DNA from: CAILUF01 sp964505265
Lineage (GTDB): Bacteria; Pseudomonadota; Alphaproteobacteria; Rickettsiales; UBA1997
Assembly: GCA_964505265.1 (NCBI GenBank)
Contig: CAZDGN010000018.1
Location: 1 to 32,994 of the forward strand
Reading direction: 5' to 3'
Length of the DNA: 32,994 bases
The notes beneath the pieces were generated by a model. That model did not search any database, was not told the DNA's origin, and worked only from the letters and a program-made list of their open reading frames with translations. This document shows positions 23,827 through 32,568 of this stretch, in pieces. The position numbers and the translations under genes were made by a program. Numbering within the stretch: position 1 is the stretch's first letter; every line of letters starts with the position of its first letter.

Positions 23827-24279
23827 TTATACAATTTTCTTTTCTTTTTCTACAATCATCGCAGAAAATTCTGCTTCCGAAACTTTAACACCATCAACAA
23901 AAGCATTTCCTAACAATTTCCAAACCGAGCCACGATTATGAATAACCTCAACCTTAAGTTCCAAAACATCCCCTGGAACAACTGGCTTTCTAAACTTCGC
24001 CGATTCAATTGACATAAAATACACTAGATTTTCCTCTGACTTGAAATCTTCGCCTAGAGTTACAATTAATGCTCCAGCTTGAGCCATAGCTTCGATAATT
24101 AATACGCCTGGCATAATTGGATGATCAGGAAAATGTCCTAAAAAATGCGGTTCGTTAAAAGTTACATTTTTAATTGCAGTAATAGATTTACCAATCTCAA
24201 GCTCTACGACCTTATCAACCAATAAAATTGGATAGCGGTGAGGAAGTGATTTTAAAATTTTTTCAATATTTATTTTCAT
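23827..24279 (-). CDS. fabZ: 3-hydroxyacyl-ACP dehydratase FabZ
   Basis: FabZ removes water from 3-hydroxyacyl-ACP in fatty acid elongation and competes with LpxA for 3-hydroxyacyl chains. The hot-dog fold is clear. The catalytic block is NEPHFLGHFPDHPIMPGVLIIEAMAQAGA with the active-site His and Glu, and the N-terminal LPHRYPILLVDKV is typical. The 150 residues are normal. It heads the fabZ-lpxA-dnaQ unit. It is divergent from ilvB across a 195-base spacer. Confidence 0.96.
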   Translation of the reverse strand: MKINIEKILKSLPHRYPILLVDKVVELEIGKSITAIKNVTFNEPHFLGHFPDHPIMPGVLIIEAMAQAGALIVTLGEDFKSEENLVYFMSIESAKFRKPVVPGDVLELKVEVIHNRGSVWKLLGNAFVDGVKVSEAEFSAMIVEKEKKIV

Positions 24280-24400
24280 TGTAGTAAGTTATTATTTTTA
24301 GAGTAATTTTTTAAATTAACAATTAATGATTTATAAAGTTTAATTTTTATTTTAGGTCATCTTATAAATTAAATCCTTAAAATCAAATTCAATTTTTTGC

Positions 24401-24428
24401 TTGAAGAGAAATTTTAAAGGGGTATAAT
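24401..24428 (+). promoter_or_regulatory. Likely promoter of ilvBH-serS
   Basis: TTGAAG (24401-24406) and a perfect TATAAT (24423-24428) are spaced by 16 bases, upstream of the ilvB ATG at 24475. The leader of about 40 bases carries no leader peptide or attenuator hairpin, so classical branched-chain attenuation is not apparent. Confidence 0.55.
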
Positions 24429-24474
24429 TTTAAATTTAATTTTCAACGATTTCAAGTTCACAATTTACAAAAAA

Positions 24475-26247
24475 ATGCATAAACTCGCAGAAACTAACAA
24501 ATTAACTGGTGCTCAAATTATCGTTAAAGCATTGATAAATGAAGGTGTCGATACTATTTTTGGTTATCCAGGTGGAGCAATTTTACCTTTTTATGATGCC
24601 CTATTTTTACAAAATCAAATTACTCATATTCTAACTCGCCACGAACAAGCGGCTTCACATGCTGCCGAAGGATATGCTCGCTCGACAGGCAAGGTTGGGG
24701 TTATCACCGTAACATCAGGTCCAGGCGCTACCAATGCCATAACCGGTCTTACCGATGCCCAGATGGACTCGATTCCATTGGTTTGCTTTTCGGGGCAAGT
24801 AGCTACCAGCGTTATCGGAACTGATGGCTTTCAAGAAGCTGATATTACGGGCTTAACTCGCTCTTGTACTAAGCATAATTATTTGGTTAAAGATGTAAAT
24901 GATTTGGGCTATATAATTCATGAAGCCTTTCATATTGCCCGCACTAATCGCCCAGGGCCAGTTTTAATCGATATTCCAAAAGATATACAAAACAGCTATG
25001 GAATTTATTTAGGCAAATCGATTATTAATCGCAAATCTTATCAACTTAAAAAAAATAAATTCTCCTTAAATCACGACAATATTTCTAATGCAGTAGATTT
25101 AATTTTATCAGCAAAAAAACCAATTTTTTATGTCGGCGGCGGAGTTATCAACTCTGGAGATGAGGCTTGTAAATTACTTACAAAATTAGTTCGACATTTA
25201 GGATTTCCAATCACTAACACTCTAATGGGACTTGGTGCCTTCCCTGCTTCTGACCATCATTTTATTGGTATGCTTGGAATGCACGGCACCTTCGAAGCCA
25301 ATATGGCAATGCATGATTGCGATGTAATGATTAATATTGGCGCTCGATTTGACGACCGCGTAACAGGTAGAGTTTCTGGATTCTCACCAAATTCTAAAAA
25401 AATTCACATCGATATTGACCAATGCTCTATCGACAAAATCATCAAAGTCGATGTCGCTATAAATGCCGATGCAAAAACTGCAATTATCGAAATTCTCAAC
25501 GAATTAGAGCGTCGCAAAATCGGTAATCGCTCCAAAGAAATTAAAGAATGGTGGACTCAAATCAAGCAATGGCAAGCCATTAAATCCTTATCATTTGAGG
25601 AATCCAAAAAAACCATCAAGCCAGAATATGCCTTGCAAAGACTCAATGCCCTAACCAAAGATGCTGAGCCCTTTGTTTCAACTGATGTCGGACAACACCA
25701 AATGTGGAGTGCACAATATATTCAATTCAATCAACCAAAAAAATGGCTCACTTCTGGTGGACTTGGAACTATGGGCTACGGAGTTCCTTCTGCAGTTGGT
25801 GCCCAAATTGCCAATCCAAATGATTTAGTTATTTGTGTAAGCGGTGATGCCAGCTTCTTAATGAATATGCAAGAATTATGCACCATCAAACAATATCAGC
25901 TTCCTGTAAAAATTTTTATCATTAATAATCGTTATATGGGAATGGTGCGTCAATGGCAAGAATTGATTTATGAAAAACGTGAAAGCCAATCCTATATGGA
26001 ATCGCTTCCAGATTTTATGAAACTAGCAGAATCATTTGGTATCAAAGGAATTGAGTGTGATAACCCAGCTAAGCTCGATGAAAAAATTCTTGAAATGCTC
26101 AATCATCGAGGGCCAGTTCTATTTAATTGCCTCGTTGATAAGGCGGAAAATGTATTTCCAATGATACCAGCAGGTTCGGCTCACAACGAAATTTTACTTG
26201 GAAGCCAAGCCAAGCAATATATAACAAAAGATATTAACGCCGTATAG
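24475..26247 (+). CDS. ilvB: Acetolactate synthase large subunit
   Basis: The thiamine-diphosphate enzyme that starts isoleucine and valine synthesis. The N-terminal domain has TIFGYPGGAILPFYDAL and the catalytic glutamate Glu57 in TRHEQAASHAAEGYARSTG. The cofactor-binding domain has the GDASFLMNMQELCTIKQYQL segment followed by NNRYMGMVRQWQELIY. The 590 residues are normal. It could be named ilvB or ilvI; biosynthetic rather than catabolic function is supported by the regulatory subunit ilvH starting 3 bases downstream. There is no Shine-Dalgarno sequence. The related gene ilvD lies about 17 kb away on the other strand, so the pathway is dispersed. Confidence 0.96.
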   Translation: MHKLAETNKLTGAQIIVKALINEGVDTIFGYPGGAILPFYDALFLQNQITHILTRHEQAASHAAEGYARSTGKVGVITVTSGPGATNAITGLTDAQMDSIPLVCFSGQVATSVIGTDGFQEADITGLTRSCTKHNYLVKDVNDLGYIIHEAFHIARTNRPGPVLIDIPKDIQNSYGIYLGKSIINRKSYQLKKNKFSLNHDNISNAVDLILSAKKPIFYVGGGVINSGDEACKLLTKLVRHLGFPITNTLMGLGAFPASDHHFIGMLGMHGTFEANMAMHDCDVMINIGARFDDRVTGRVSGFSPNSKKIHIDIDQCSIDKIIKVDVAINADAKTAIIEILNELERRKIGNRSKEIKEWWTQIKQWQAIKSLSFEESKKTIKPEYALQRLNALTKDAEPFVSTDVGQHQMWSAQYIQFNQPKKWLTSGGLGTMGYGVPSAVGAQIANPNDLVICVSGDASFLMNMQELCTIKQYQLPVKIFIINNRYMGMVRQWQELIYEKRESQSYMESLPDFMKLAESFGIKGIECDNPAKLDEKILEMLNHRGPVLFNCLVDKAENVFPMIPAGSAHNEILLGSQAKQYITKDINAV

Positions 26248-26250
26248 CTT

Positions 26251-26766
26251 ATGACCGAAATTTCAAAAAGACATGTGATTGCCGTTTTAATTGACAATGA
26301 ATTCGGAGCTCTAGCCCGAGTAGTAGAATTATTTTCCGCTCGGGGCTATAATATCGAGACCTTAAGCGTTGCCCCAGTTTCAAAGGACAAAAAATTATCA
26401 AGAATTACCATCACTACCTTTGGTACCGACAAAACCATCGATTTAATTTGTAAATTGTTATGTCGAATTGTGCCAGTTCATTATGCAGCCGAGCTAACCA
26501 AAAACAATGATTATATTGAAAGAGAACTTTGTTTAGCACAAATTATTTGCGATAAAAATCAATTACAACAAGCCATCGAAAATTTAAAAAATTTCCGTTC
26601 ACAGATTATTGATAGCGAAGAAGATTCTTCGGTTTTTGAAATTATTGGCACTTCATTTGAAATTGAAGAATCCCTTAAAATCCTTGAAAATTATGGCTTA
26701 ACAACAGCTTCAAGAACTGGAATTGCTGGCGGCTTTAAAGGAAAAAAACGACTCGACCAAATATAA
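26251..26766 (+). CDS. ilvH: Acetolactate synthase small (regulatory) subunit
   Basis: IlvH raises the activity of the large subunit and lets valine inhibit it. An N-terminal ACT domain is seen (KRHVIAVLIDNEFGALARVV, then SARGYNIETLSVAPV). A second domain from about residue 80 ends in ENYGLTTASRTGIAGGFKGK. The length of 171 is normal for alphaproteobacteria. It sits between ilvB and serS with 3-base and 2-base gaps, forming one transcription unit. Confidence 0.95.
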   Translation: MTEISKRHVIAVLIDNEFGALARVVELFSARGYNIETLSVAPVSKDKKLSRITITTFGTDKTIDLICKLLCRIVPVHYAAELTKNNDYIERELCLAQIICDKNQLQQAIENLKNFRSQIIDSEEDSSVFEIIGTSFEIEESLKILENYGLTTASRTGIAGGFKGKKRLDQI

Positions 26767-26768
26767 TT

Positions 26769-28025
26769 ATGATTGACTTAAAATTAATTCGCGAAAATCC
26801 ACAAAAATTTGACGACGCCATGAAGTCTCGTGGCAACCCTCTTCGTAGTGAAAAAATTTTATATCTTGATGAGAAAAATCGTCAAAAAATCTTTTCAATT
26901 CAAGAATTACAAGCCAAAAGAAATAAAATTGCTCAAGAAATTGCCATAGTCAAAAAAAATCAAGGCGACGCCACTGATTTATTGAATGAATCTAAAAAAA
27001 TTAATTCCGAATTAACAACTTTGGAACAAGATTTTACCATTGATGAAGAGCTACAAGAAATCTTACTCAATATTCCAAATTTGCCAAGCGATGATGTGCC
27101 AATTGGAATCGATGAAAATGATAATTTAGAAATTGAAAAATATGGAAAGCCAAGAGTTTTTGATTTTCAGCCAAAACCGCATGATGAACTCGGTGAAGTA
27201 CTCAAAATGCTGGATTTTGAACAATCATCATTAATGTCTGGTGCAAGATTTTCTACATTAAGCGCAGATTTAGCCAGATTAGAGAGAGCATTAGCAAATT
27301 TTATGCTAGATTTTGCTTTAGAAAATGGCTACACCGAAATTTCGCCACCAAATTTAGTTAAATCCGAGGCAATGAAATTTTCCGGGCAATTGCCTAAATT
27401 TTCTGAGGAAGCCTTTGTTACCACTGATGGCTACTGGCTAATTCCAACTTCCGAAGTCTCGCTAGTAAATTTAGTTGCCAAAAAAACTTTAACAAATTTA
27501 GATTTACCAATTCGTTTCACCGCCCTCACCCCATGTTTTCGCCGAGAAGCTGGATCTGCAGGTCGCGACACTCGAGGCATGATTCGCCAACATCAATTTA
27601 AAAAAGTTGAATTAGTATCCATCACTTCTCAAGAGCAGTCAAATCAAGAACATGAAAGAATGACCAATATCGCTTGTCAAATTTTACAAAAACTTGAATT
27701 GCCTTATCGTAAAATTTTGTTATGCACTGGCGATATGGGATTTTGTTCACAAAAAACTTATGATATTGAGGTTTGGATGCCTTCACAAAATAAATATCGA
27801 GAAATTTCAAGCTGTTCAAATTGTGGCGATTTCCAAGCTCGCAGAGCCTCAATTAAATATAAAAATTCCGTAGGAAAAAATGTTTTTGCCCACACCTTAA
27901 ACGGCTCTTCCCTTGCGGTTGGACGCACTTTAGTAGCTATTTTAGAAAATTATCAAAATTTTGATGGCTCAATCAACATTCCAGAAATTTTGCAAATGCA
28001 AATGGGCAAAAAAATTATATGCTAA
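26769..28025 (+). CDS. serS: Seryl-tRNA synthetase
   Basis: Class II synthetase charging tRNA-Ser. The N-terminal long antiparallel coiled coil that grips the tRNA variable arm lies at about 30-105. Motif 1 is near ALENGYTEISPPNLV, motif 2 is CFRREAGSAGRDTRGMIRQH, and motif 3 is NGSSLAVGRTLVAILENYQ. TSEVSLVNLV is also typical. The 418 residues are normal. It is the last gene of ilvBH-serS. Coupling of serS to branched-chain synthesis genes is uncommon and is probably incidental. Confidence 0.97.
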   Translation: MIDLKLIRENPQKFDDAMKSRGNPLRSEKILYLDEKNRQKIFSIQELQAKRNKIAQEIAIVKKNQGDATDLLNESKKINSELTTLEQDFTIDEELQEILLNIPNLPSDDVPIGIDENDNLEIEKYGKPRVFDFQPKPHDELGEVLKMLDFEQSSLMSGARFSTLSADLARLERALANFMLDFALENGYTEISPPNLVKSEAMKFSGQLPKFSEEAFVTTDGYWLIPTSEVSLVNLVAKKTLTNLDLPIRFTALTPCFRREAGSAGRDTRGMIRQHQFKKVELVSITSQEQSNQEHERMTNIACQILQKLELPYRKILLCTGDMGFCSQKTYDIEVWMPSQNKYREISSCSNCGDFQARRASIKYKNSVGKNVFAHTLNGSSLAVGRTLVAILENYQNFDGSINIPEILQMQMGKKIIC

Positions 28026-28146
28026 GTTTTTGATAAAATCTTTAATAATTTGAAATTTTTAATTAATAAACAAAATTCTTGCTATAAAAAATTATTTAAT
28101 TAAAATCATTAGCCTTAAATTTTTATCTTAAAATTAATGTTAAATT

Positions 28147-28416
28147 ATGGCTAATACTAAATCTGCAAAAAAAGCTTTTCGCGCTAGCGAAAGAAAAAAT
28201 ATCGTTAACACCTCTAGAATCAATCGTATTCGCACCTTTATCAAAAAAGTTGATGGTGCCATCAAAACTGGTGACGAAGTCAAAGCTCGTGAAGCATTCA
28301 AAGCTCTTGAACCAGAAATTATGAAAGGTGTAACCAAAAAAGTTTTAAAACTTAACACTGCTTCAAGAAAGTTATCTAGGCTTGCCAGCGCTATTCGCAA
28401 AATTAAAAAAGGTTAA
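28147..28416 (+). CDS. rpsT: 30S ribosomal protein S20
   Basis: S20 is a basic helical protein of the small subunit. It starts MANTKSAKKAFRASERKN, the usual S20 N-terminus, and ends with KLNTASRKLSRLASAIRKI. The 89 residues are normal. A 121-base AT-rich spacer separates it from serS and probably carries its promoter. secF follows 20 bases later on the same strand. Confidence 0.96.
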   Translation: MANTKSAKKAFRASERKNIVNTSRINRIRTFIKKVDGAIKTGDEVKAREAFKALEPEIMKGVTKKVLKLNTASRKLSRLASAIRKIKKG

Positions 28417-28436
28417 TTTTAAATTAACAAATTTTC

Positions 28437-29402
28437 ATGTCTTCACTGCGCAAATTCCGCAAAATTTTTAGCAATACCAAAATTGATTTTATGTCAATTC
28501 ATAATTTTGCTTTAATTTTTTCGATAATTTGCATCATCGGCTCAATTGCTTTAGTTTGCATTAAGGGTTTAAATCTTGGAATTGATTTTGCTGGTGGGGT
28601 TTTAATCGAGGCCCGCTTCAACGAAAAACCTGAAATCTCAAAAATCCGCGAACTTTTATCTAGCTCAATCAAAGATTTACAAATCCAAGAAACCAAGGGG
28701 CAAGAAACCAAGGGGCAAGAAACCACCCCCAATGAAAGCGAAAAACAAAATGGAAATTACGATATTTTAATTAGAATATCAAAAACCAGCGATGATCAAT
28801 CGAGTCAAATCAAAAAAATTCAAGAACTTCTCAATCAAAACTATCAAAATATTGAATATCGCAAAGTCGATTTTGTTGGTCCGCAAGTGGGATCAGAACT
28901 TATTTTTAAAGGCTCGCTGTCACTAGCTTTATCATTCGTTTTTATAATGATTTACATTTGGATTCGCTTTGATTGGCAATTTGGTTTAGGCGGAATTTTT
29001 GCCCTAATTCATGATACTGCCTTAACCCTTGGTTTTTTTGCCATTACTGGCTTAGAATTTAATCTAACTTCAATTGCTTCAATTTTAACAATTATTGGCT
29101 ATTCAATAAATGATTCGGTGGTTATTTATGATCGTATCCGTGAAAATTTAGTTTTAAACCAAAAAATGGATTTAACACAACTCATAAATTCCAGCACCAA
29201 CTCAACCTTAAGCAGAACCATCTTAACTTCAGGCACTACCTTAATTTCTTTATTAGCACTAATTTTATTTGGTGGCGACACTCTCTTTAGTTTTAGTATG
29301 GCTACTTTTTTTGGAATTTTAGTTGGAACCTATTCTTCAATTTATATCTCAGCTCCAATCCTTTTATATTTCGACCCTCGTCAAAAAAAATCCAAAAAAT
29401 AA
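28437..29402 (+). CDS. secF: Protein translocase subunit SecF
   Basis: SecF works with SecD in the inner membrane, using the proton gradient to help exported proteins leave SecYEG. The first membrane helix (23-43) is followed by NLGIDFAGGVLIEARF, the family motif. Five more helices follow the periplasmic part, with VDFVGPQVGSELIFKG and a C-terminal GYSINDSVVIYDRIRENL. The 321 residues are normal. The periplasmic loop carries a short repeated insert, ETKGQ ETKGQ ETTPN (85-99). secD is not adjacent, which is unusual. Confidence 0.95.
   Translation: MSSLRKFRKIFSNTKIDFMSIHNFALIFSIICIIGSIALVCIKGLNLGIDFAGGVLIEARFNEKPEISKIRELLSSSIKDLQIQETKGQETKGQETTPNESEKQNGNYDILIRISKTSDDQSSQIKKIQELLNQNYQNIEYRKVDFVGPQVGSELIFKGSLSLALSFVFIMIYIWIRFDWQFGLGGIFALIHDTALTLGFFAITGLEFNLTSIASILTIIGYSINDSVVIYDRIRENLVLNQKMDLTQLINSSTNSTLSRTILTSGTTLISLLALILFGGDTLFSFSMATFFGILVGTYSSIYISAPILLYFDPRQKKSKK
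28686..28727 (+). repeat. 15-bp tandem repeat inside secF
   Basis: The unit CAAGAAACCAAGGGG occurs twice in tandem (28686-28700 and 28701-28715), followed by a 12-base partial copy to 28727. It keeps the reading frame and encodes the ETKGQ repeats in the periplasmic loop. Unit number may vary between strains by slippage. Confidence 0.85.
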
Positions 29403-29823
29403 ATTGTTCTATTTAGGCTTAAATAACCTCTTATAATTTTTTATTTATACCAGATATATTAGCACCTTAACAATCCTATAATTCCAAATTTTCCCCTAAT
29501 TTTTTATTTAAATATCATCCAACAACTTAACAACCTCGCCTCTATTTGGAGCTATTAAATTATGAGGAAGAGATTTAGTTGTCTTACCCATAAAAAATGC
29601 ACCACTTAAAAACAACAAATTAACCTTGATTATTTTGCCTAAGAATCTAAAAAACTTTAAACGCTACTAATATTTAACTTCCTTTTTTTGCAGATTTTAT
29701 CAAAGAAAATATTTATCTTAAATTATTATTTAAAAACATGATTTAATGTTAAGCATTAACTATTGTTATTTAATTTTTATGTTATAATTTAATATTTATA
29801 TTAATAATTAATATAAGTATTAA
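29403..29823 (+). other. Noncoding spacer before the ankyrin gene
   Basis: About 420 AT-rich bases contain no credible gene. A short frame starting at ATG 29563 encodes MRKRFSCLTHKKCTT and then stops. It contains the same 15 bases, CTTACCCATAAAAAA (29583-29597), found at the start of the ankyrin gene (29833-29847). The right end holds a palindrome and a -10-like box, listed separately. Confidence 0.6.
29743..29788 (+). promoter_or_regulatory. Palindrome and -10-like box before the ankyrin gene
   Basis: TTAATG (29743-29748) and CATTAA (29754-29759) form an inverted repeat just upstream of TATAAT (29783-29788), 36 bases before the ATG. No good -35 element is evident. The palindrome could be an operator, but such short AT-rich repeats also arise by chance. 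Confidence 0.3.
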
Positions 29824-31461
29824 ATGCAGAGCCTTACCCATAAAAAACAAATCTTAGAAGCAAACTTTTTTAACCTAATTGTAGAAAATAAATTAGAAGA
29901 ATTATCCAAGGCTATAGACTCAAACCCTGATTTAATTGACTTACAAGACCCAGAAACAGGAATGAGCCCTATTTTTTTTGCCATAAAGCATAATAAAATT
30001 GAGGTTTTAAATTTATTACTTCAAAAAGAAGAGGCTCTTCTTGATACTAAAAATATTGACCATCATTATCCAATTTTTTATGCAATTTCATTAGATAATC
30101 CAATTGCAGTTTTAGCGATATTAAATTTTGAACCAAATGAATTAAATCGCGAACATTTTAATGATAATGCAAGTCCATTATCCTTTGCCTCAAGTAAAGC
30201 AAAGCATGAAAGTCTAAAAGTTATCCTTGATTTTTTTAAAGAAGATGAATTGGAGTGTAAATCAAAGCCGATAGATTGGGAGGATATTTTTTTGAAAGCT
30301 ATAAAAAAATTTTGTGAATCTGAAAATGTATATAGAATAAAAGATGATTCACTTAATGCACTTAATCAAATTTATCAGGAATTTTTCAAGAGTAAAACCA
30401 AGCTCAGAGAAGATGAGACTAACAATATTAAAACTTTTTTTGATAATTTTATGCTATTAAATTTAGCTATTTTTGGCAATGTGGGAACAAAAGAAATTTT
30501 CTTTAGAAGTTTACTTGATAGATCAATTATGCAATCAGAAAATCCAAAGGATTTTTTTCAAAATCTACAATTAGAGCTTAATCGCAGTATTAATGATTGT
30601 AAAAAACCATTTATTTTTAATGGTAATAAATTTTATGTTTTTGACTCAGATTTAACCGATCATTCATCTTTTTTTATTTTTCATTTGGACTTGGAAGATA
30701 AAATTAATGCTATTTCTTATATTGATGGGAGCTGGTTGAGTTCAGCTATGAATTCTAATGGCAACATCTTTGGTGCTAGAACCTATAAATTAAATGAAAA
30801 ACTAGAATTTAGTCACGACTTGCTTGAAGATTTTATGAGTCAATTTGAAAATAAAAATGCAGATTTTATTCAAAGAAAACTCAAAGATACAACTATTGGT
30901 AAGCAAAAATTTTCTGATCTTACCCAAAATCAATCGGTTTTAACAAAAAATCAAAACCGTGGTAATTGTGTTTTTAAATCCGATATGATTTTGTTAAGAT
31001 TTTTTGCAGAAAATTCAACAAATTCACCGATGTCTCCGGAGCTTATGGATAAGTTTAAGGAATTTAAAACTCAACTTAAAATTCAAGCTTTTAAAAATTT
31101 ACATAAATTAAAAGATTCTCTAGATACAGAGAGTGCTTTAGATAATTTTTTAGCAAAACAAATTGATGACATACTACTAAAATCTAAGGTCAGATTATTT
31201 GAAAAAACTGGAGCGGAAACCTCAGATAACGAATTAAGAATTTTAAAAGCTATTGATGGATCAACCTCCCCTAGAGTTGGACAAAAAAGAATTATTGCGG
31301 ATGATTTATCAACGCCAATATCAAAAAAACATTTATTTGTGGATTCATTAGAGTCGGATAATTTTATATCACCACAAACTGAAATTAAAACTCAAATCGG
31401 AGTTGCACAACATCAGAAACTAATTCAAAACGATACGACTTCAACTGTTTTAAGATTTTAG
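29824..31461 (+). CDS. Ankyrin-repeat protein with cysteine-protease-like C-terminal half
   Basis: The 545-residue protein starts with about three ankyrin-type repeats (10-135): FNLIVENKLEELSKAIDSNP, then GMSPIFFAIKHNKIEVLNLL, then HYPIFYAISLDNPIAVLAIL, then SPLSFASSKAKHESLKVILD. No signal peptide or membrane segment is present. The middle (about 150-260) is helical. Then come FYVFDSDLTDHSSFFIFHLD with His280, a following ISYIDGSW with Asp301, and QNRGNCVFKSDMILL with Gln377 and Cys382. A His...Asp...Gln-Cys order of this kind occurs in C48/C55-type cysteine peptidases and acetyltransferases of bacterial effectors, but this match is by eye only. The tail (480-545) is polar and low in hydrophobic residues, as in many secreted effectors. 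Ankyrin proteins of Rickettsiales are often secreted into a host. It is alone on the plus strand, next to an interrupted secreted protein. Confidence 0.8.
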   Translation: MQSLTHKKQILEANFFNLIVENKLEELSKAIDSNPDLIDLQDPETGMSPIFFAIKHNKIEVLNLLLQKEEALLDTKNIDHHYPIFYAISLDNPIAVLAILNFEPNELNREHFNDNASPLSFASSKAKHESLKVILDFFKEDELECKSKPIDWEDIFLKAIKKFCESENVYRIKDDSLNALNQIYQEFFKSKTKLREDETNNIKTFFDNFMLLNLAIFGNVGTKEIFFRSLLDRSIMQSENPKDFFQNLQLELNRSINDCKKPFIFNGNKFYVFDSDLTDHSSFFIFHLDLEDKINAISYIDGSWLSSAMNSNGNIFGARTYKLNEKLEFSHDLLEDFMSQFENKNADFIQRKLKDTTIGKQKFSDLTQNQSVLTKNQNRGNCVFKSDMILLRFFAENSTNSPMSPELMDKFKEFKTQLKIQAFKNLHKLKDSLDTESALDNFLAKQIDDILLKSKVRLFEKTGAETSDNELRILKAIDGSTSPRVGQKRIIADDLSTPISKKHLFVDSLESDNFISPQTEIKTQIGVAQHQKLIQNDTTSTVLRF

Positions 31462-31549
31462 AAAAAAAGCAAATATAAGTTAATATTTATTTTTACTTTC
31501 TAAAACAAGTCTCTTAATTTAATTTTTTTAAAAATTACTACATCTATTT

Positions 31550-32506
31550 TTATAATTCTTTAGTAGAATTTTTAGGATTCAAAACTGGATTTACACCGCA
31601 AAGTAAAGGTGTTATGCTAGGATATGAAAATGTTTTTGGAAACTCGTCTTGTAAATTCGCAGCCTCCTTATAGATTGGAGAAAAATTTGCCTTAAACGAT
31701 ATTTTTCCTTCGCCATCAATTTTAACTTCTCTAATATTGCCAAAATAAAAACCCATCTGTGCATGTGATTCTTGATGGACAATGTGCCTCCCAATATCAT
31801 CAAAAGATTTTTTATATTGACGATATATTGGCGAATCTTTTCCGCTACATCTCTCAATTAATTCAAGTTTTTTTGTCATTAATTCAGTATATTCAGATGA
31901 TTCAAAAAATTTTTTTGCCTCAATTCTAATATCATCCTCTTCAATACCAAATAATTTAGAAAATTCCTTATATGGTATTATTGGTAATGACATTGAATCT
32001 ACATCTATAACTGTTATCTGATTATTTAATATAACTATATTATTTGGATTATAAATAAGGTCAGTGATCCCAACTCCAAGCATCGAAGCCTTTAAAAAAC
32101 TTTGCCAGTTTTCTTCAACATAACCATATCTTTGATATTAACCTAAAATCTCAACATTTTGCTCTTCTCGCATTTGACCAACAATATCTGTTAAATATTC
32201 ATCTGGATTCGAGCCATCAGGCTTAATTTTGACAACTATTTTTTCTAACTCTGGAACATTTTCACTTACTAACCCAAATTTTCTTAAAATATCATCATGA
32301 ACCCATGCCACCTCTCCTCCTGTTGCCTTTGTTACTTTACCATTACATATTTTTGAATCACGAATTTCGTTTCCAGAAAAAATGCAATCGTTAGACCTTA
32401 AAATTTCATTAGCGGGAGATGTGTGTTTTTTATCGGCAACTATCAAACCCGCTAAAGATGTTGATGCTAATAGCAAATAATATAAGTTTTTGGCAAGAGA
32501 TGGCAT
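31550..32506 (-). pseudogene. Secreted protein with kinase-like motif, split by one stop codon
   Basis: Two open stretches, 122 and 177 residues, lie in the same frame and are separated by a single TAA at 32138-32140. Between that stop and the ATG at 32083 there are 18 sense codons in the same frame (YQRYGYVEENWQSFLKAS), which read naturally into the second part. I therefore treat this as one gene of about 318 codons with a nonsense mutation. The N-terminus MPSLAKNLYYLLLASTSLAG is a signal peptide. The second part has TDLIYNPNNIVILNN and ITVIDVDS, resembling the Asn and Asp motifs of kinase-like or lanthionine-synthetase-like active sites, though this is weak. If the stop is real, the mature product is cut to the N-terminal third, or a second protein starts at 32083. 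I recognise no named family. Confidence 0.65.
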
Positions 32507-32568
32507 AATTTTAACTTATATTTATCAATTTTTTATTTAATTTTTTCAATGAAGAATAAAAATCCTAT

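Noticed and set aside
31550..32083. A separate 177-residue gene starting at ATG 32083
   Set aside because: The frame continues upstream through 18 codons to the TAA, and the text reads smoothly across it, so a single interrupted gene is more likely. It remains possible.
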